Origin: a virus
Length of the DNA: 31,717 bases
Strand: one strand, 5' to 3'
Virus record (IMG/VR): IMGVR_UViG_3300033149_000842
Span: 1-31,717 of that record
The notes beneath the pieces are model-generated. The model saw nothing but the letters and a program-made list of their open reading frames with translations, searched no databases and was not told the DNA's origin. The position numbers and the translations under genes are program-made. Positions 14,985 to 22,391 of this stretch are shown piece after piece. How positions within the stretch are numbered: the stretch's first letter is position 1; every line of letters begins with the position of its first letter.

Positions 14985-16565
14985 CTAAAATCTTTCTTTC
15001 ATCACTTCTATATTATTATTTAATATTAGGACATTATCTTCCACGCCCTCAAACAAGTCGTCTATCGCTTTATTTAAATCCTTACCTACAACTATAGGTC
15101 TTAAGGTGACGTCAGTAAACTCGTGAGCCTCCTCATCAGGTTCATAGTCGTCGAGCCACTGCTTAATTATCGTGTTATTTTGATTTATAGTAGTAAACAT
15201 ATCTGAAATGTTAGATATAAAATTATTTATAATTGCGGTCAAGTCTTCAGGCTTATTTGATAGCTTGACTAATTGCATAGATGGCATTACTTCTTGTAAA
15301 TTAGAACTTTCATCGTAGTCCGTTCCACCATACGCCGCCTGTAGATACTCTCTAACCACGTTAGAATTATGATTAAGAGTTATACATATATCTGACATGC
15401 TAGTCTCAAAGTTAATACAATTCTTCTTAAGGTCTTTACCTTTAGATTCGCAAGGGAATATTATTGGATACAAGGGAAAATCTTCAAGTGTAGTAAATGA
15501 TACCTCAGCTCCATATCCATATCCAGCACTATTATACCCATATGCTTTAACATAAATCGTGGTTACAGGAGTAAGCCCAGTTAGAATGGATGTAAATGCT
15601 TCCGCTCCAAATGTACCCTCTTCTTCAACTATGTTATCAGCTACTGTAGGTGAGCCAGTAGTATTCCAACATACACCACGTTTAGTGCAATCTTCCCCGC
15701 CTGTATCAGTAATCTCTCCTCCTCCATTTGCTTTGTTTGGTAGGATGTTAGTTATCTCTTCAGTAGTTACAGTAGGTATAACTATAGAAATTATAAACGC
15801 TCCAGCTTTGTAGGCATACGTAGACCCACCTAAAAACTGTTCCCATATTAGATTTCTATCACTATCGTACTTTCTAGTTGCACCAACTCCGCCAGTTCCC
15901 CATCCAGAAACAATCAAATGATTATCTGCTGCCGTAAGACAATAAGCAGGGTCTGTTGGAGATGGAAAACTCCATTCAGTATAACCAGATAAATCCAGTG
16001 GCATATAATATATTTTATCTGCCCCTTCAGAAATATATAAATTAGAACCACAAATGCCAAAACCGGCATTTTCTAGTATATTACCTACATACAGTGATGC
16101 TAGTAGCACTCCTGCACTACTTCTTTTCTCTATCTTTTTTGTACTTGTATTATAGATATAAAAATTATCGTTCGAATCTAAACACATCCCTCCAGCATAA
16201 GAACCACCTAAAGTCATAACATCTTCTATAATAGTTAAGTCTGTAGTATTTCTTTTTGCAATAGCATATCCTGAAGCTCTAATTTCAAGCGTATATAAAT
16301 AACCATCAAGTCCAAGAATTAATGATACAAACCAATTATTACCACTCTCTATATCTTTAGTAACCAGCACATTCAAATTAGAATCGTATTTTTTTAAAGT
16401 GTCCCCGCCTTCATCTGTATAGACATTTCCTTGAGAGTCCATAGTTACTGCACAACCAGAATAACTCCAACCAACAACAGCGAGTTGTTTTAATAGGTTT
16501 CCATCCGCATCAAAGGTTCGTAGTTCACTTGGTGGATATACAATCAAAGTATATCTTAAGCCCAT
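14985..16565 (-). CDS. Beta-propeller/FN3-like fibre or receptor-binding protein with helical C-terminal repeats
   Basis: The start is ATG 16565, overlapping the preceding stop as TAATG with GGGAGAGG upstream. The 526-residue protein has three parts. Residues ~1-275 contain repeated NHL/PQQ-like blades (FDADGNLLKQL, MDSQGNVYT, YDSNLNVL, LDSNDNFYIYN, YDSDRNLIWE), a likely beta-propeller. Residues ~285-368 form an FN3-like domain (TKRGVCWNTTGSPTVADN, LTGLTPVTTIYVKAYGYNSA) of a type common in Bacteroidetes-like surface proteins. The C-terminus has three ~32-residue helical repeats beginning KDL, EDL and KDL at about 377, 440 and 495, each with an Asn-rich heptad-like core, a likely trimeric stalk. 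It lies next to the tail gene and probably contacts the host surface (inference). Confidence 0.7.
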   Translation of the reverse strand: MGLRYTLIVYPPSELRTFDADGNLLKQLAVVGWSYSGCAVTMDSQGNVYTDEGGDTLKKYDSNLNVLVTKDIESGNNWFVSLILGLDGYLYTLEIRASGYAIAKRNTTDLTIIEDVMTLGGSYAGGMCLDSNDNFYIYNTSTKKIEKRSSAGVLLASLYVGNILENAGFGICGSNLYISEGADKIYYMPLDLSGYTEWSFPSPTDPAYCLTAADNHLIVSGWGTGGVGATRKYDSDRNLIWEQFLGGSTYAYKAGAFIISIVIPTVTTEEITNILPNKANGGGEITDTGGEDCTKRGVCWNTTGSPTVADNIVEEEGTFGAEAFTSILTGLTPVTTIYVKAYGYNSAGYGYGAEVSFTTLEDFPLYPIIFPCESKGKDLKKNCINFETSMSDICITLNHNSNVVREYLQAAYGGTDYDESSNLQEVMPSMQLVKLSNKPEDLTAIINNFISNISDMFTTINQNNTIIKQWLDDYEPDEEAHEFTDVTLRPIVVGKDLNKAIDDLFEGVEDNVLILNNNIEVMKERF

Positions 16566-18052
16566 TACTTCCTCTCCCTTTCTTTCTGTTTGATACCATA
16601 AAATCTCAAGTACCACTTCTGCCCAGACGTAGCATCCCTAAATCTAAACCTAACCTTCCTCGTAGTCTTCAAGAAGTCATAATCGTAAAGAGCATATGCA
16701 GCTGTTAATTCCTTTTCGCTCGTACCAAGCCAATTTTCTCCTTCATCTATTGAGTACTCTAAAGTTAGCCTCGAAGAAGTGGAGTACCCCTTTAGGTCAA
16801 GTCCTAGTCCAAAGAACCTTCTATTTTTAATTAGATGCTCCACTTTGTCTATTACAAAATCTCCAGTTTCAAACTCGGTGCTAATAGCATCCCCTTTATC
16901 CGTAAGAGTCTCATAGTCATAATGATATACAGATACGGGGTCTGTAGACCTAGCCAAGAGTGTCCTTTCTACTCCATCTTTAACCACGCTTCCCATAGCA
17001 GTTGTTGCAGCTAATGTACCTCTGCTCCAACTTTCTTCTCTTATATTCCAAGTCCACATACGTTTAGGATAAGAAGTATCATCTATAGGTATAACAAGAT
17101 GAACCTCACCTTCATAATGGTTAACTACCATGAAAGAGTAATCTATCCAAGCCTTCTTTATTTCACTACGTATTTCATCCTTTATAGGGTCACCTATATG
17201 AACTAACTCTCTCCCTCCATTCCACTTATGTACATTTAGGTCACTTCCTAAGAATATATGGTAAGTTCCAAGGTTTGCAAGTGCTCTAGCCGCTGCTAGC
17301 CCTATACCATCTATCTGTACATTTAGAGCAAATGTACTAGCTCCCCCTATGTAACTCATTAAAATACAAGAGTAATCTTTATATACACCTACCCAATTAC
17401 CCATAAGAGCAGCGCCCCTTAGATTGACTCCCATTCCATCTGTTATGTCTATATAACCGGAACCTGTATCGTTTACATTATCAAAGTCGCCTGCTACGGA
17501 GTATATCATTCTTATAGGAGTACCTATTACACCCTTGTCATTAAATCCACATAATCTAAACTTGTACGGAAGTAAAGTGTATGGTCTGTAATCACTCCAG
17601 TTAGTAGTTTTTCCATCAGATAAATTAGTTAATGAAGCACCATCCCACTTTTTAGGAGCATAATAGCCATCGCTATATACAAAGTAATTTTGTATAGAAG
17701 CCATGCCAAAACCCCTTGTAAAACTACCCTTTACTACATCACTTCCTTCTGATATAGCAGTCCATACTCCATCTTTGTTATAATATACACCATCTTGAGT
17801 AGCTAGTATCTCATATTCTTTCCCGTTGAACCTTTGAAAACGAAAAAAAGCTATAGGGTGACTACTAGATATAGCAGTATAAGTACCATAAGCTTTATAA
17901 CCAGTCCTCGTGCTTACTATTCCATTCTTAAATCTTACATTATTACATTTGACGCAAGCACGAGGGTCTAGCATAGTAGTTGGTACGTTACCTATTACTC
18001 CCATCGTTGGCGCAGGCACAGGAAGAACTTCTATTATGTTATCCTTAGCCAT
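16565..18052 (-). CDS. Tail/stabilisation-type structural protein
   Basis: This 495-residue protein starts at ATG 18052 after AAGGAGA. The N-terminal block (DPRACVKCNNVRFKNGIVST, then RTGYKAYG) is typical of a phage tail-complex protein found in many podovirus-like genomes, in which a conserved opening is followed by beta-propeller-like repeats (FFRFQRFNGKEYEILATQDG, YFVYSDGYYAPKKWDG, LGTYHIFLGSDLNVHKWNGG). The C-terminal ~100 residues look like a beta-sandwich (FRFRDATSGQKWYLRF). No signal or membrane segment is present. It is coupled by TAATG to the fibre gene. A tail-hub, nozzle or stabilisation role is inferred from family appearance and position. Confidence 0.7.
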   Translation of the reverse strand: MAKDNIIEVLPVPAPTMGVIGNVPTTMLDPRACVKCNNVRFKNGIVSTRTGYKAYGTYTAISSSHPIAFFRFQRFNGKEYEILATQDGVYYNKDGVWTAISEGSDVVKGSFTRGFGMASIQNYFVYSDGYYAPKKWDGASLTNLSDGKTTNWSDYRPYTLLPYKFRLCGFNDKGVIGTPIRMIYSVAGDFDNVNDTGSGYIDITDGMGVNLRGAALMGNWVGVYKDYSCILMSYIGGASTFALNVQIDGIGLAAARALANLGTYHIFLGSDLNVHKWNGGRELVHIGDPIKDEIRSEIKKAWIDYSFMVVNHYEGEVHLVIPIDDTSYPKRMWTWNIREESWSRGTLAATTAMGSVVKDGVERTLLARSTDPVSVYHYDYETLTDKGDAISTEFETGDFVIDKVEHLIKNRRFFGLGLDLKGYSTSSRLTLEYSIDEGENWLGTSEKELTAAYALYDYDFLKTTRKVRFRFRDATSGQKWYLRFYGIKQKERERK

Positions 18053-18066
18053 GAATATTCTCCTTG

Positions 18067-18091
18067 CGTAAGTTCAATAATTGATATTATG
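18067..18091. promoter_or_regulatory. 25-bp imperfect palindrome, site 2
   Basis: The sequence has the form CGTA-N3-TCAAT-A-ATTGA-N3-TATG, with one half-site mismatch. Its first 20 bases are identical to site 1 at 6448-6467. It fills the gap upstream of the tail protein gene and overlaps the stop codon of the 64-residue gene. Confidence 0.5.
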
Positions 18092-18281
18092 CTTCCTTGT
18101 CTACTTGAAATATAAAGCACAAGAAAAACATTAAGATATCATCATACTTGTTATCTGTTTTTGATGCTTTTTCTCTTGCTTCTTTCAATGCTTTAACAAG
18201 ATTTTCACGTAATTCACCTGAGATAGATGCAACTAACTTATCAAGCATACCAACAAAGTCTAGTAATTTTAACCAATTCAT
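18087..18281 (-). CDS. Small late protein in the lysis region, unknown
   Basis: The 64-residue protein starts at ATG 18281 after GAAAGGAGG. It has an N-terminal amphipathic helix (NWLKLLDFVGMLDKLVAS), a charged middle (ENLVKALKEAREKASK) and a hydrophobic C-terminal stretch (DDILMFFLCFIFQV). The pattern resembles small phage proteins of unknown function that sit next to lysis genes. It follows the three membrane microproteins and may belong to the lysis group. A holin regulator or an accessory virion protein are both possible; neither is supported by a motif. Confidence 0.65.
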   Translation of the reverse strand: MNWLKLLDFVGMLDKLVASISGELRENLVKALKEAREKASKTDNKYDDILMFFLCFIFQVDKEA

Positions 18282-18307
18282 ATCAAATTCCTCCTTTCTA
18301 ATTTATT

Positions 18308-18385
18308 TTACCACGGTAGCTGTCCACCATTGAAAGCTAAAAAAGCAAAGAACGCTATTATAGCTCCAAAAATTATACCAATCAT
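18308..18385 (-). CDS. Membrane microprotein B (25 residues)
   Basis: A 25-codon gene below normal calling limits. ATG 18385 is preceded by AAGGAGGAGATATC, a strong ribosome site. The product begins MIGIIFGAIIAFFAFLAF and ends NGGQLPW: one transmembrane helix with a short polar tail. It resembles microprotein A encoded just upstream in length, the [IL][IL]FG[AG] start and the xLPx end, which suggests a tandem duplication. Position behind the endolysin suggests membrane action in lysis, but this is inference. Confidence 0.6.
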   Translation of the reverse strand: MIGIIFGAIIAFFAFLAFNGGQLPW

Positions 18386-18412
18386 GATATCTCCTCCTTC
18401 CTTAATTTATTC

Positions 18413-18490
18413 CTATCCAGGTAATTCTATCCAGCCAAGTACCAATGCAATTAACGCAAATATGAACCCACCAAATAACAAGCCTCCCAT
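18413..18490 (-). CDS. Membrane microprotein A (25 residues)
   Basis: The 25-codon gene starts at ATG 18490. It shares the A of the stop of microprotein C (TAATG), and its AGGAGGTGA ribosome site lies inside that gene. The product begins MGGLLFGGFIFALIALVL and ends GWIELPG: a single glycine-containing transmembrane helix. It is similar to microprotein B (same length, FG motif, LP near the end). Start coupling and strong SD argue for real translation. The function is unknown; a small holin-like or regulatory membrane peptide is possible. Confidence 0.62.
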   Translation of the reverse strand: MGGLLFGGFIFALIALVLGWIELPG

Positions 18491-18570
18491 TACTTATCAC
18501 CTCCTTTTCTGTTTATTATAACGAATATATAAAATAAAATAGCGAGTATTAATACTAAGATACAAGTCAT
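18490..18570 (-). CDS. Membrane microprotein C (26 residues)
   Basis: The 26-codon gene starts at ATG 18570, overlapping the endolysin stop as ATGA, and ends by overlapping the next ATG. The product begins MTCILVLILAILFYIFVII and ends NRKGGDK: one transmembrane helix with a positive C-terminal tail, so it should insert with the tail in the cytoplasm. The final codons double as the ribosome site of microprotein A. Its own ribosome site is weaker (AGGGG within the endolysin end), so translation may depend on the endolysin gene. It is unlike A and B in sequence. Confidence 0.58.
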   Translation of the reverse strand: MTCILVLILAILFYIFVIINRKGGDK

Positions 18571-19007
18571 CTTACACCCCTAATCAGTCTAATATTATTT
18601 ACTCCATATACAGACATATACTCTCCACTTTCTGCCCAATATGGAGGATTACTATCTAGACTTTTATCATAATAATGTCGTACATTAGGTATAGGATTAT
18701 GTCTCTCTGTACTTTGTATAACAACTATTGCTACACCTATACACACTTCCCAAAGGTTACCTGTAATTGTTCCTTTAATCTTTTTATAATTAGGGTCATT
18801 TTTATTCCAACAGCTAAACTGCTTCGGCTGTAAAACTACATCCTTGTATGTATCTCCATATCTTTTTGTATGTAACCTATTCCGTATTACCCAACCAACT
18901 GCAAGCATAGTTTCTATACTTTCTCCTCTTGCTTCACCATATATAGTCTTTGCAAGATGAAGAAGGTTTGTATCCAATGTTGCAAGTTTAGCTAACTTAG
19001 AAATCAT
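18567..19007 (-). CDS. Endolysin, SleB-type cell-wall hydrolase
   Basis: This 146-residue protein is a cell-wall hydrolase of the SleB (Hydrolase_2) type. Motifs are LAKTIYGEARGES (catalytic-type Glu25), AVGWVIRNR, VVLQPKQFSCWN and HYYDKSLDSNPPYWA, which together cover the usual fold. Family members cleave peptidoglycan glycan strands. There is no signal peptide, so it should be released by a holin. It starts at ATG 19007, overlapping the stop of the holin candidate (TAATG), and its own stop overlaps microprotein C. The arrangement lipoprotein-holin-endolysin-microproteins forms a compact lysis cassette. Confidence 0.85.
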   Translation of the reverse strand: MISKLAKLATLDTNLLHLAKTIYGEARGESIETMLAVGWVIRNRLHTKRYGDTYKDVVLQPKQFSCWNKNDPNYKKIKGTITGNLWEVCIGVAIVVIQSTERHNPIPNVRHYYDKSLDSNPPYWAESGEYMSVYGVNNIRLIRGVR

Positions 19008-19237
19008 TATCCTTTACCTTGTCCATTTTTATTCAACCGAGCTATCTCAGTCGTTAAAGATGCTATGCTAGTACCCATAGTTCTCGTGTTATTACTATCT
19101 TCTATTACTATCCCTTTTAGTTCTATTATTACTGTCTTAAGTCCATTAATTGTAGGTATTAACTTCCATATAAGTATAAGACATATTGCTATAGGAAAAC
19201 CTACTTTAGATATTATATCTACTAAATCAAGTTCCAT
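19007..19237 (-). CDS. Holin candidate
   Basis: This 76-residue protein starts at ATG 19237 after AAGGAGG. One transmembrane segment, about residues 12-29 (VGFPIAICLILIWKLIPT), follows a short acidic N-terminus (MELDLVDII). The rest is a soluble, probably coiled-coil tail (TRTMGTSIASLTTEIARLNK) ending in a basic Lys/Gly cluster. Size, one N-terminal membrane helix and direct coupling to the endolysin gene fit small BhlA/UviB-like holins. Family assignment is by topology, not motif, so a different membrane role is possible. Confidence 0.65.
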   Translation of the reverse strand: MELDLVDIISKVGFPIAICLILIWKLIPTINGLKTVIIELKGIVIEDSNNTRTMGTSIASLTTEIARLNKNGQGKG

Positions 19238-19247
19238 TATATCCTCC

Positions 19248-19328
19248 TTACTTTAGCTCTATCGGCTCTACAGGATTACACCCTGTCAGCATAAACATCA
19301 ATGCTATACATAATATTACATATTTCAT
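19248..19328 (-). CDS. Micro-lipoprotein (26 residues), possible lysis accessory
   Basis: The 26-codon gene starts at ATG 19328 after AAGGTG. The product is almost only a lipoprotein signal: MKYVILCIALMFMLTGC followed by NPVEPIELK. LTGC is a good lipobox, so the mature peptide would be a lipid-anchored decapeptide starting at Cys17. Its tail copies the end of the protein encoded just upstream (NPIEPITK). It sits directly before the holin candidate, in the position expected for a spanin-type lipoprotein, but is much shorter than known outer-membrane spanins. If real, the host may have an outer membrane. Confidence 0.6.
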   Translation of the reverse strand: MKYVILCIALMFMLTGCNPVEPIELK

Positions 19329-19338
19329 ATACTTCACC

Positions 19339-19599
19339 TTACTTTGTAATTGGTTCTATCGGATTTTCAGCTTCTATCTTCGCTTCATACTCTGCAATAA
19401 ATTCAGGTGTATAGATAGCATTGGCAATCTTTTTTGTTCTATCATCTTTATCTGTTACATCATCTTTAGGATTTACAGTAGTTCGATGATAAGACTTACT
19501 TAATTCCTTGCCATCTTCAAACACTCGTGTAATCTGTCTTATTTGTATAATCCCATCTTCTGTAATATGTTGGTCAAACGTTATCTTTTTTGTAAGCAT
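19339..19599 (-). CDS. Small late protein, conserved-looking, unknown function
   Basis: This 86-residue protein starts at ATG 19599 after AAAGGAG. The centre (EDGIIQIRQITRVFEDGKEL, then SKSYHRTTVNP) matches the look of small phage proteins found beside tail genes, with a short beta-hairpin followed by a charged linker (DDVTDKDDRTKK) and a helix (TPEFIAEYEAKIEAE). It ends NPIEPITK, echoed by the micro-lipoprotein downstream. There is no signal or membrane segment. It may be a fibre accessory or chaperone by position; no function is claimed. Confidence 0.65.
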   Translation of the reverse strand: MLTKKITFDQHITEDGIIQIRQITRVFEDGKELSKSYHRTTVNPKDDVTDKDDRTKKIANAIYTPEFIAEYEAKIEAENPIEPITK

Positions 19600-19611
19600 T
19601 GTTTCTCCTTT

Positions 19612-22113
19612 CTAATCTGTAAAGTAGGTTGCACCAAATACCATATAACTATTATCTGCAAAATCAGATTCATCCAAAGGTGTTCCTACCCCTGCTTCGG
19701 TAATTTCGTAGAAATTAATATAATCTTTACCTTTACCTATGTATCCTTGAAGCATATCTGCAAATGTAACATTGTTAACTCGAAATGCAACACCAGACTC
19801 ACTACCCGAAACATCTTTAGAAGAAAAGGGTAATCCATGCACTTCTACATTTCCCGTTGATGTTCCTTTTGCAGATAATAAAATAACTCCAGTTATAGTT
19901 ACCTGTCTACCTATTTTTGTATAAAAACCTGCATGTGTGGTATATATCATATCAACTGAAGCTCCACCAAAAGTTAGCGTAGGTGTCCAAGTCCCTTCCT
20001 CATAATCATCTAATGTATTTGCGTCTGCACTTGCGGATTGGGAGGCAGGGAAGGCTACTTGTGGTGTGTCTATTTTGGTTGTGAATGTGGGCGAATCATT
20101 TAATACTACCTTACCCGTTCCTTCTTCATCACTTATCACACCTGCAAGTTCTGCGGAAGTAGTTGCGGCAAATACAGACAGTTTATCAGTTGTTAAAGCA
20201 TTGTTCTCTATAATAGACTGATAATCAGTATCTGCTACTGCTGCACTTATATTCCCTGCACCATCAGCTTTTACTATTCCAGAAATTGCACCTACTACAC
20301 TATCAACTTCGGTAGCTGTAACAGTCACTGTATCCGCTGTGACTGCTGTTGTAGTTATTCCACCACCTACTATGGCAACGGAGTCATCTGAAGCCGTGGC
20401 TGTCGTAGTTCCACTATCACCTGTTACAGTCTGATAAATCATTTGTGCAGTTGCACCATTACCATATCCAAAGAACGGTCTAATATCTATAAAGTAAGCC
20501 CTTGCACCAAAAGCAGACTCACCATGCCTAAATATAAATTTAGCACTTGGCAAGATTATCCCTTCATGATGTGGAGGGAATTGAGCAGCTTCATCTAAAG
20601 CAGCACCTTCGGAAGCGTGTTCGGTCTGAGGATAAACATAAATTAAGGTATCCCCGTCCTCAATATATATCCAGCCCGTATACCATTTATTAGCTGATGT
20701 ACTTGTTTTTTGAGTTGCATTATCCCACTGACTGAAATTAATTCCTGCTTCAGCTCCACTTGTCCATGCGGAAGCCGAATGGTAATAAGCTGTTACATTA
20801 GTTCCATCGTGGGTTGCTGTAGAGGAATAAAGGATAGAAGATATAGTATTGAGTTCTAAAACGTCAGTATAATATGTTCCTGTAGCCACTTTAAAATCAT
20901 TAGCAAGAGTTGCGTCCGTGTCTATTGTAACGTTGCACCCTGATACACAAGCTGTAGGGGCTATTTTATCAAGAAACTCCCATATATCATATCGTAAAGC
21001 GCCAGACATAAGTGGGAAGTCAAACTTTTCGTGTATATCTCCATCATAGGTATGAAGTATACAAACAAGAGCAAATTCACCTACTACACTTGTTACAGGT
21101 TCAGTTGTATTCTCTTGCATAGTTGCGTTGTCTTTTAGAACATATAAATAAGTTGTAGCATTATCTGCAATATCTTCACTTGCGTCAGCGTCAACAGCAA
21201 AGACAGACCCGTCAACAAATGCCACACCTGATGTCCAGCTAATGTTAATTCCAGATACATCAGTTACAGTAAGCCCAGAATAAACACCATTACGAAGTCC
21301 TGCATCAAAAGCATTATCAATTGTGTATGCAGAACTAAGAACAGTTAATCCACCACCTGCACCAGCGTGAACAGTTGCAGTCAATGTACCAGTTGAAGGA
21401 TTATAAGTTAAGTCCCCATCTGTTTCTCCACCTTGAGCACCTGTAGCACCATCAACAAAAACTATTGGACAGTTAAGAGCTTCACTTTCATTATCAGTAC
21501 AAGTAAAGGTAGTTGCAAGAGTGGCTAAATCAATAGTAATATCATTAGGTATGTCTCCATCAACTACATTAGTCCAAGAATACTTATGCAAGTCACTATC
21601 TACTACAGCGTCTATAGTTCCATCGCTATCCTGATAAGTAAGAGCAATTAGTGTTTCTGTATTCCCAGTCCACATACCACCTGCTATATCTTGAACCTTT
21701 TCTGTGGTTGAGCCAGCAAGTCCATCCGCATACGCCTTTATACTTTGCTGTGTACAAAGAAAAGTAGCCGAGTCAGAAGTCATAGCATCTTCATCTTTAA
21801 CAGGCACTACTCCATCTATTGTGTTATCAGAGTCTTGATAAGTAAGAGTAAGAAATGTTTCCGTGTTACCTGTAAACATTGCACCCACTCTATCTTCTAG
21901 CCTTTCTCCTGTATCAAACTCCAATGGGTCATTAGCAAAGTCTTCAACTATGTTCCAGTTAGCAATCAAGTCAACTAGGATATCGTACTCAGGGTCTTCC
22001 TCTTCCCAAATAGGTAGAACTAGCCCTAGGTCAGTTGTAGTAGTTCTTGCAAATACAAACAGTCCAGTTAGTATTAAAATAGAAACTAAAACTATAATAA
22101 CATTTCTCTTCAT
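19612..22113 (-). CDS. Large fibre-type protein with N-terminal hydrophobic signal
   Basis: The 833-residue protein starts at ATG 22113, sharing one base with the preceding stop. It begins with a signal-like segment (MKRNVIIVLVSILILTGLF, then VFA) and a possible cleavage before RTTTT, which is unusual for a virion protein. It is Thr/Ser/Ala/Asp-rich and repetitive: two copies of a WTGNTET-LTYQDSD-TID module occur near residues 75-103 and 143-171. Long beta-type segments follow (CVSGCNVTIDTDATL, TYYTDVLEL). The last ~110 residues (DDYEEGTWTPTLTFGGA, then YTKIGRQVTITGVILL) strongly resemble the C-terminal domain of phage fibre/appendage proteins. It probably forms the main tail fibre. Export is inferred only from the N-terminus. 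Confidence 0.75.
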   Translation of the reverse strand: MKRNVIIVLVSILILTGLFVFARTTTTDLGLVLPIWEEEDPEYDILVDLIANWNIVEDFANDPLEFDTGERLEDRVGAMFTGNTETFLTLTYQDSDNTIDGVVPVKDEDAMTSDSATFLCTQQSIKAYADGLAGSTTEKVQDIAGGMWTGNTETLIALTYQDSDGTIDAVVDSDLHKYSWTNVVDGDIPNDITIDLATLATTFTCTDNESEALNCPIVFVDGATGAQGGETDGDLTYNPSTGTLTATVHAGAGGGLTVLSSAYTIDNAFDAGLRNGVYSGLTVTDVSGINISWTSGVAFVDGSVFAVDADASEDIADNATTYLYVLKDNATMQENTTEPVTSVVGEFALVCILHTYDGDIHEKFDFPLMSGALRYDIWEFLDKIAPTACVSGCNVTIDTDATLANDFKVATGTYYTDVLELNTISSILYSSTATHDGTNVTAYYHSASAWTSGAEAGINFSQWDNATQKTSTSANKWYTGWIYIEDGDTLIYVYPQTEHASEGAALDEAAQFPPHHEGIILPSAKFIFRHGESAFGARAYFIDIRPFFGYGNGATAQMIYQTVTGDSGTTTATASDDSVAIVGGGITTTAVTADTVTVTATEVDSVVGAISGIVKADGAGNISAAVADTDYQSIIENNALTTDKLSVFAATTSAELAGVISDEEGTGKVVLNDSPTFTTKIDTPQVAFPASQSASADANTLDDYEEGTWTPTLTFGGASVDMIYTTHAGFYTKIGRQVTITGVILLSAKGTSTGNVEVHGLPFSSKDVSGSESGVAFRVNNVTFADMLQGYIGKGKDYINFYEITEAGVGTPLDESDFADNSYMVFGATYFTD

Positions 22114-22391
22114 TAACTCACCTCATAATAAGTAGTAGTTGGTTTATCAATGGGATAGTACAAAGTAACATATCTCCCTTCTCCCAACTTCTTCCATGTA
22201 GTTAGTCCAAGTTCCCTTAACTTTCTCCACGTTCTAGCGACAGCACCTAACTTCTTCCATGTTCTTAATACAGATATTACAGCTATCTCGTAATAAGTAG
22301 TACTAATTTCAGGAAGAGTATACGTCGAAGTACTAATACTAGGTAAAGTATAAGTAGTAGTTGTAACTTCAGGCGCATTATAGTATGTCAT
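22113..22391 (-). CDS. Tyr/Thr/Trp short-repeat protein
   Basis: This 92-residue protein starts at ATG 22391 (ATGA overlap with the adaptor gene). It is built of short repeats: TTTYTLPSIS (11-20), TSTYTLPEIS (21-30) and TTYYEI (31-36) in a 10-residue period, then RTWKKLG, RTWRKLR and TTWKKLG with Trp at 45, 55 and 66, and a closing PTTTYYE. The first set should form beta strands and the second amphipathic basic segments. No family is recognised. It lies between the adaptor and the large fibre; a fibre-attachment or assembly role is possible but unsupported. Confidence 0.65.
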   Translation of the reverse strand: MTYYNAPEVTTTTYTLPSISTSTYTLPEISTTYYEIAVISVLRTWKKLGAVARTWRKLRELGLTTWKKLGEGRYVTLYYPIDKPTTTYYEVS

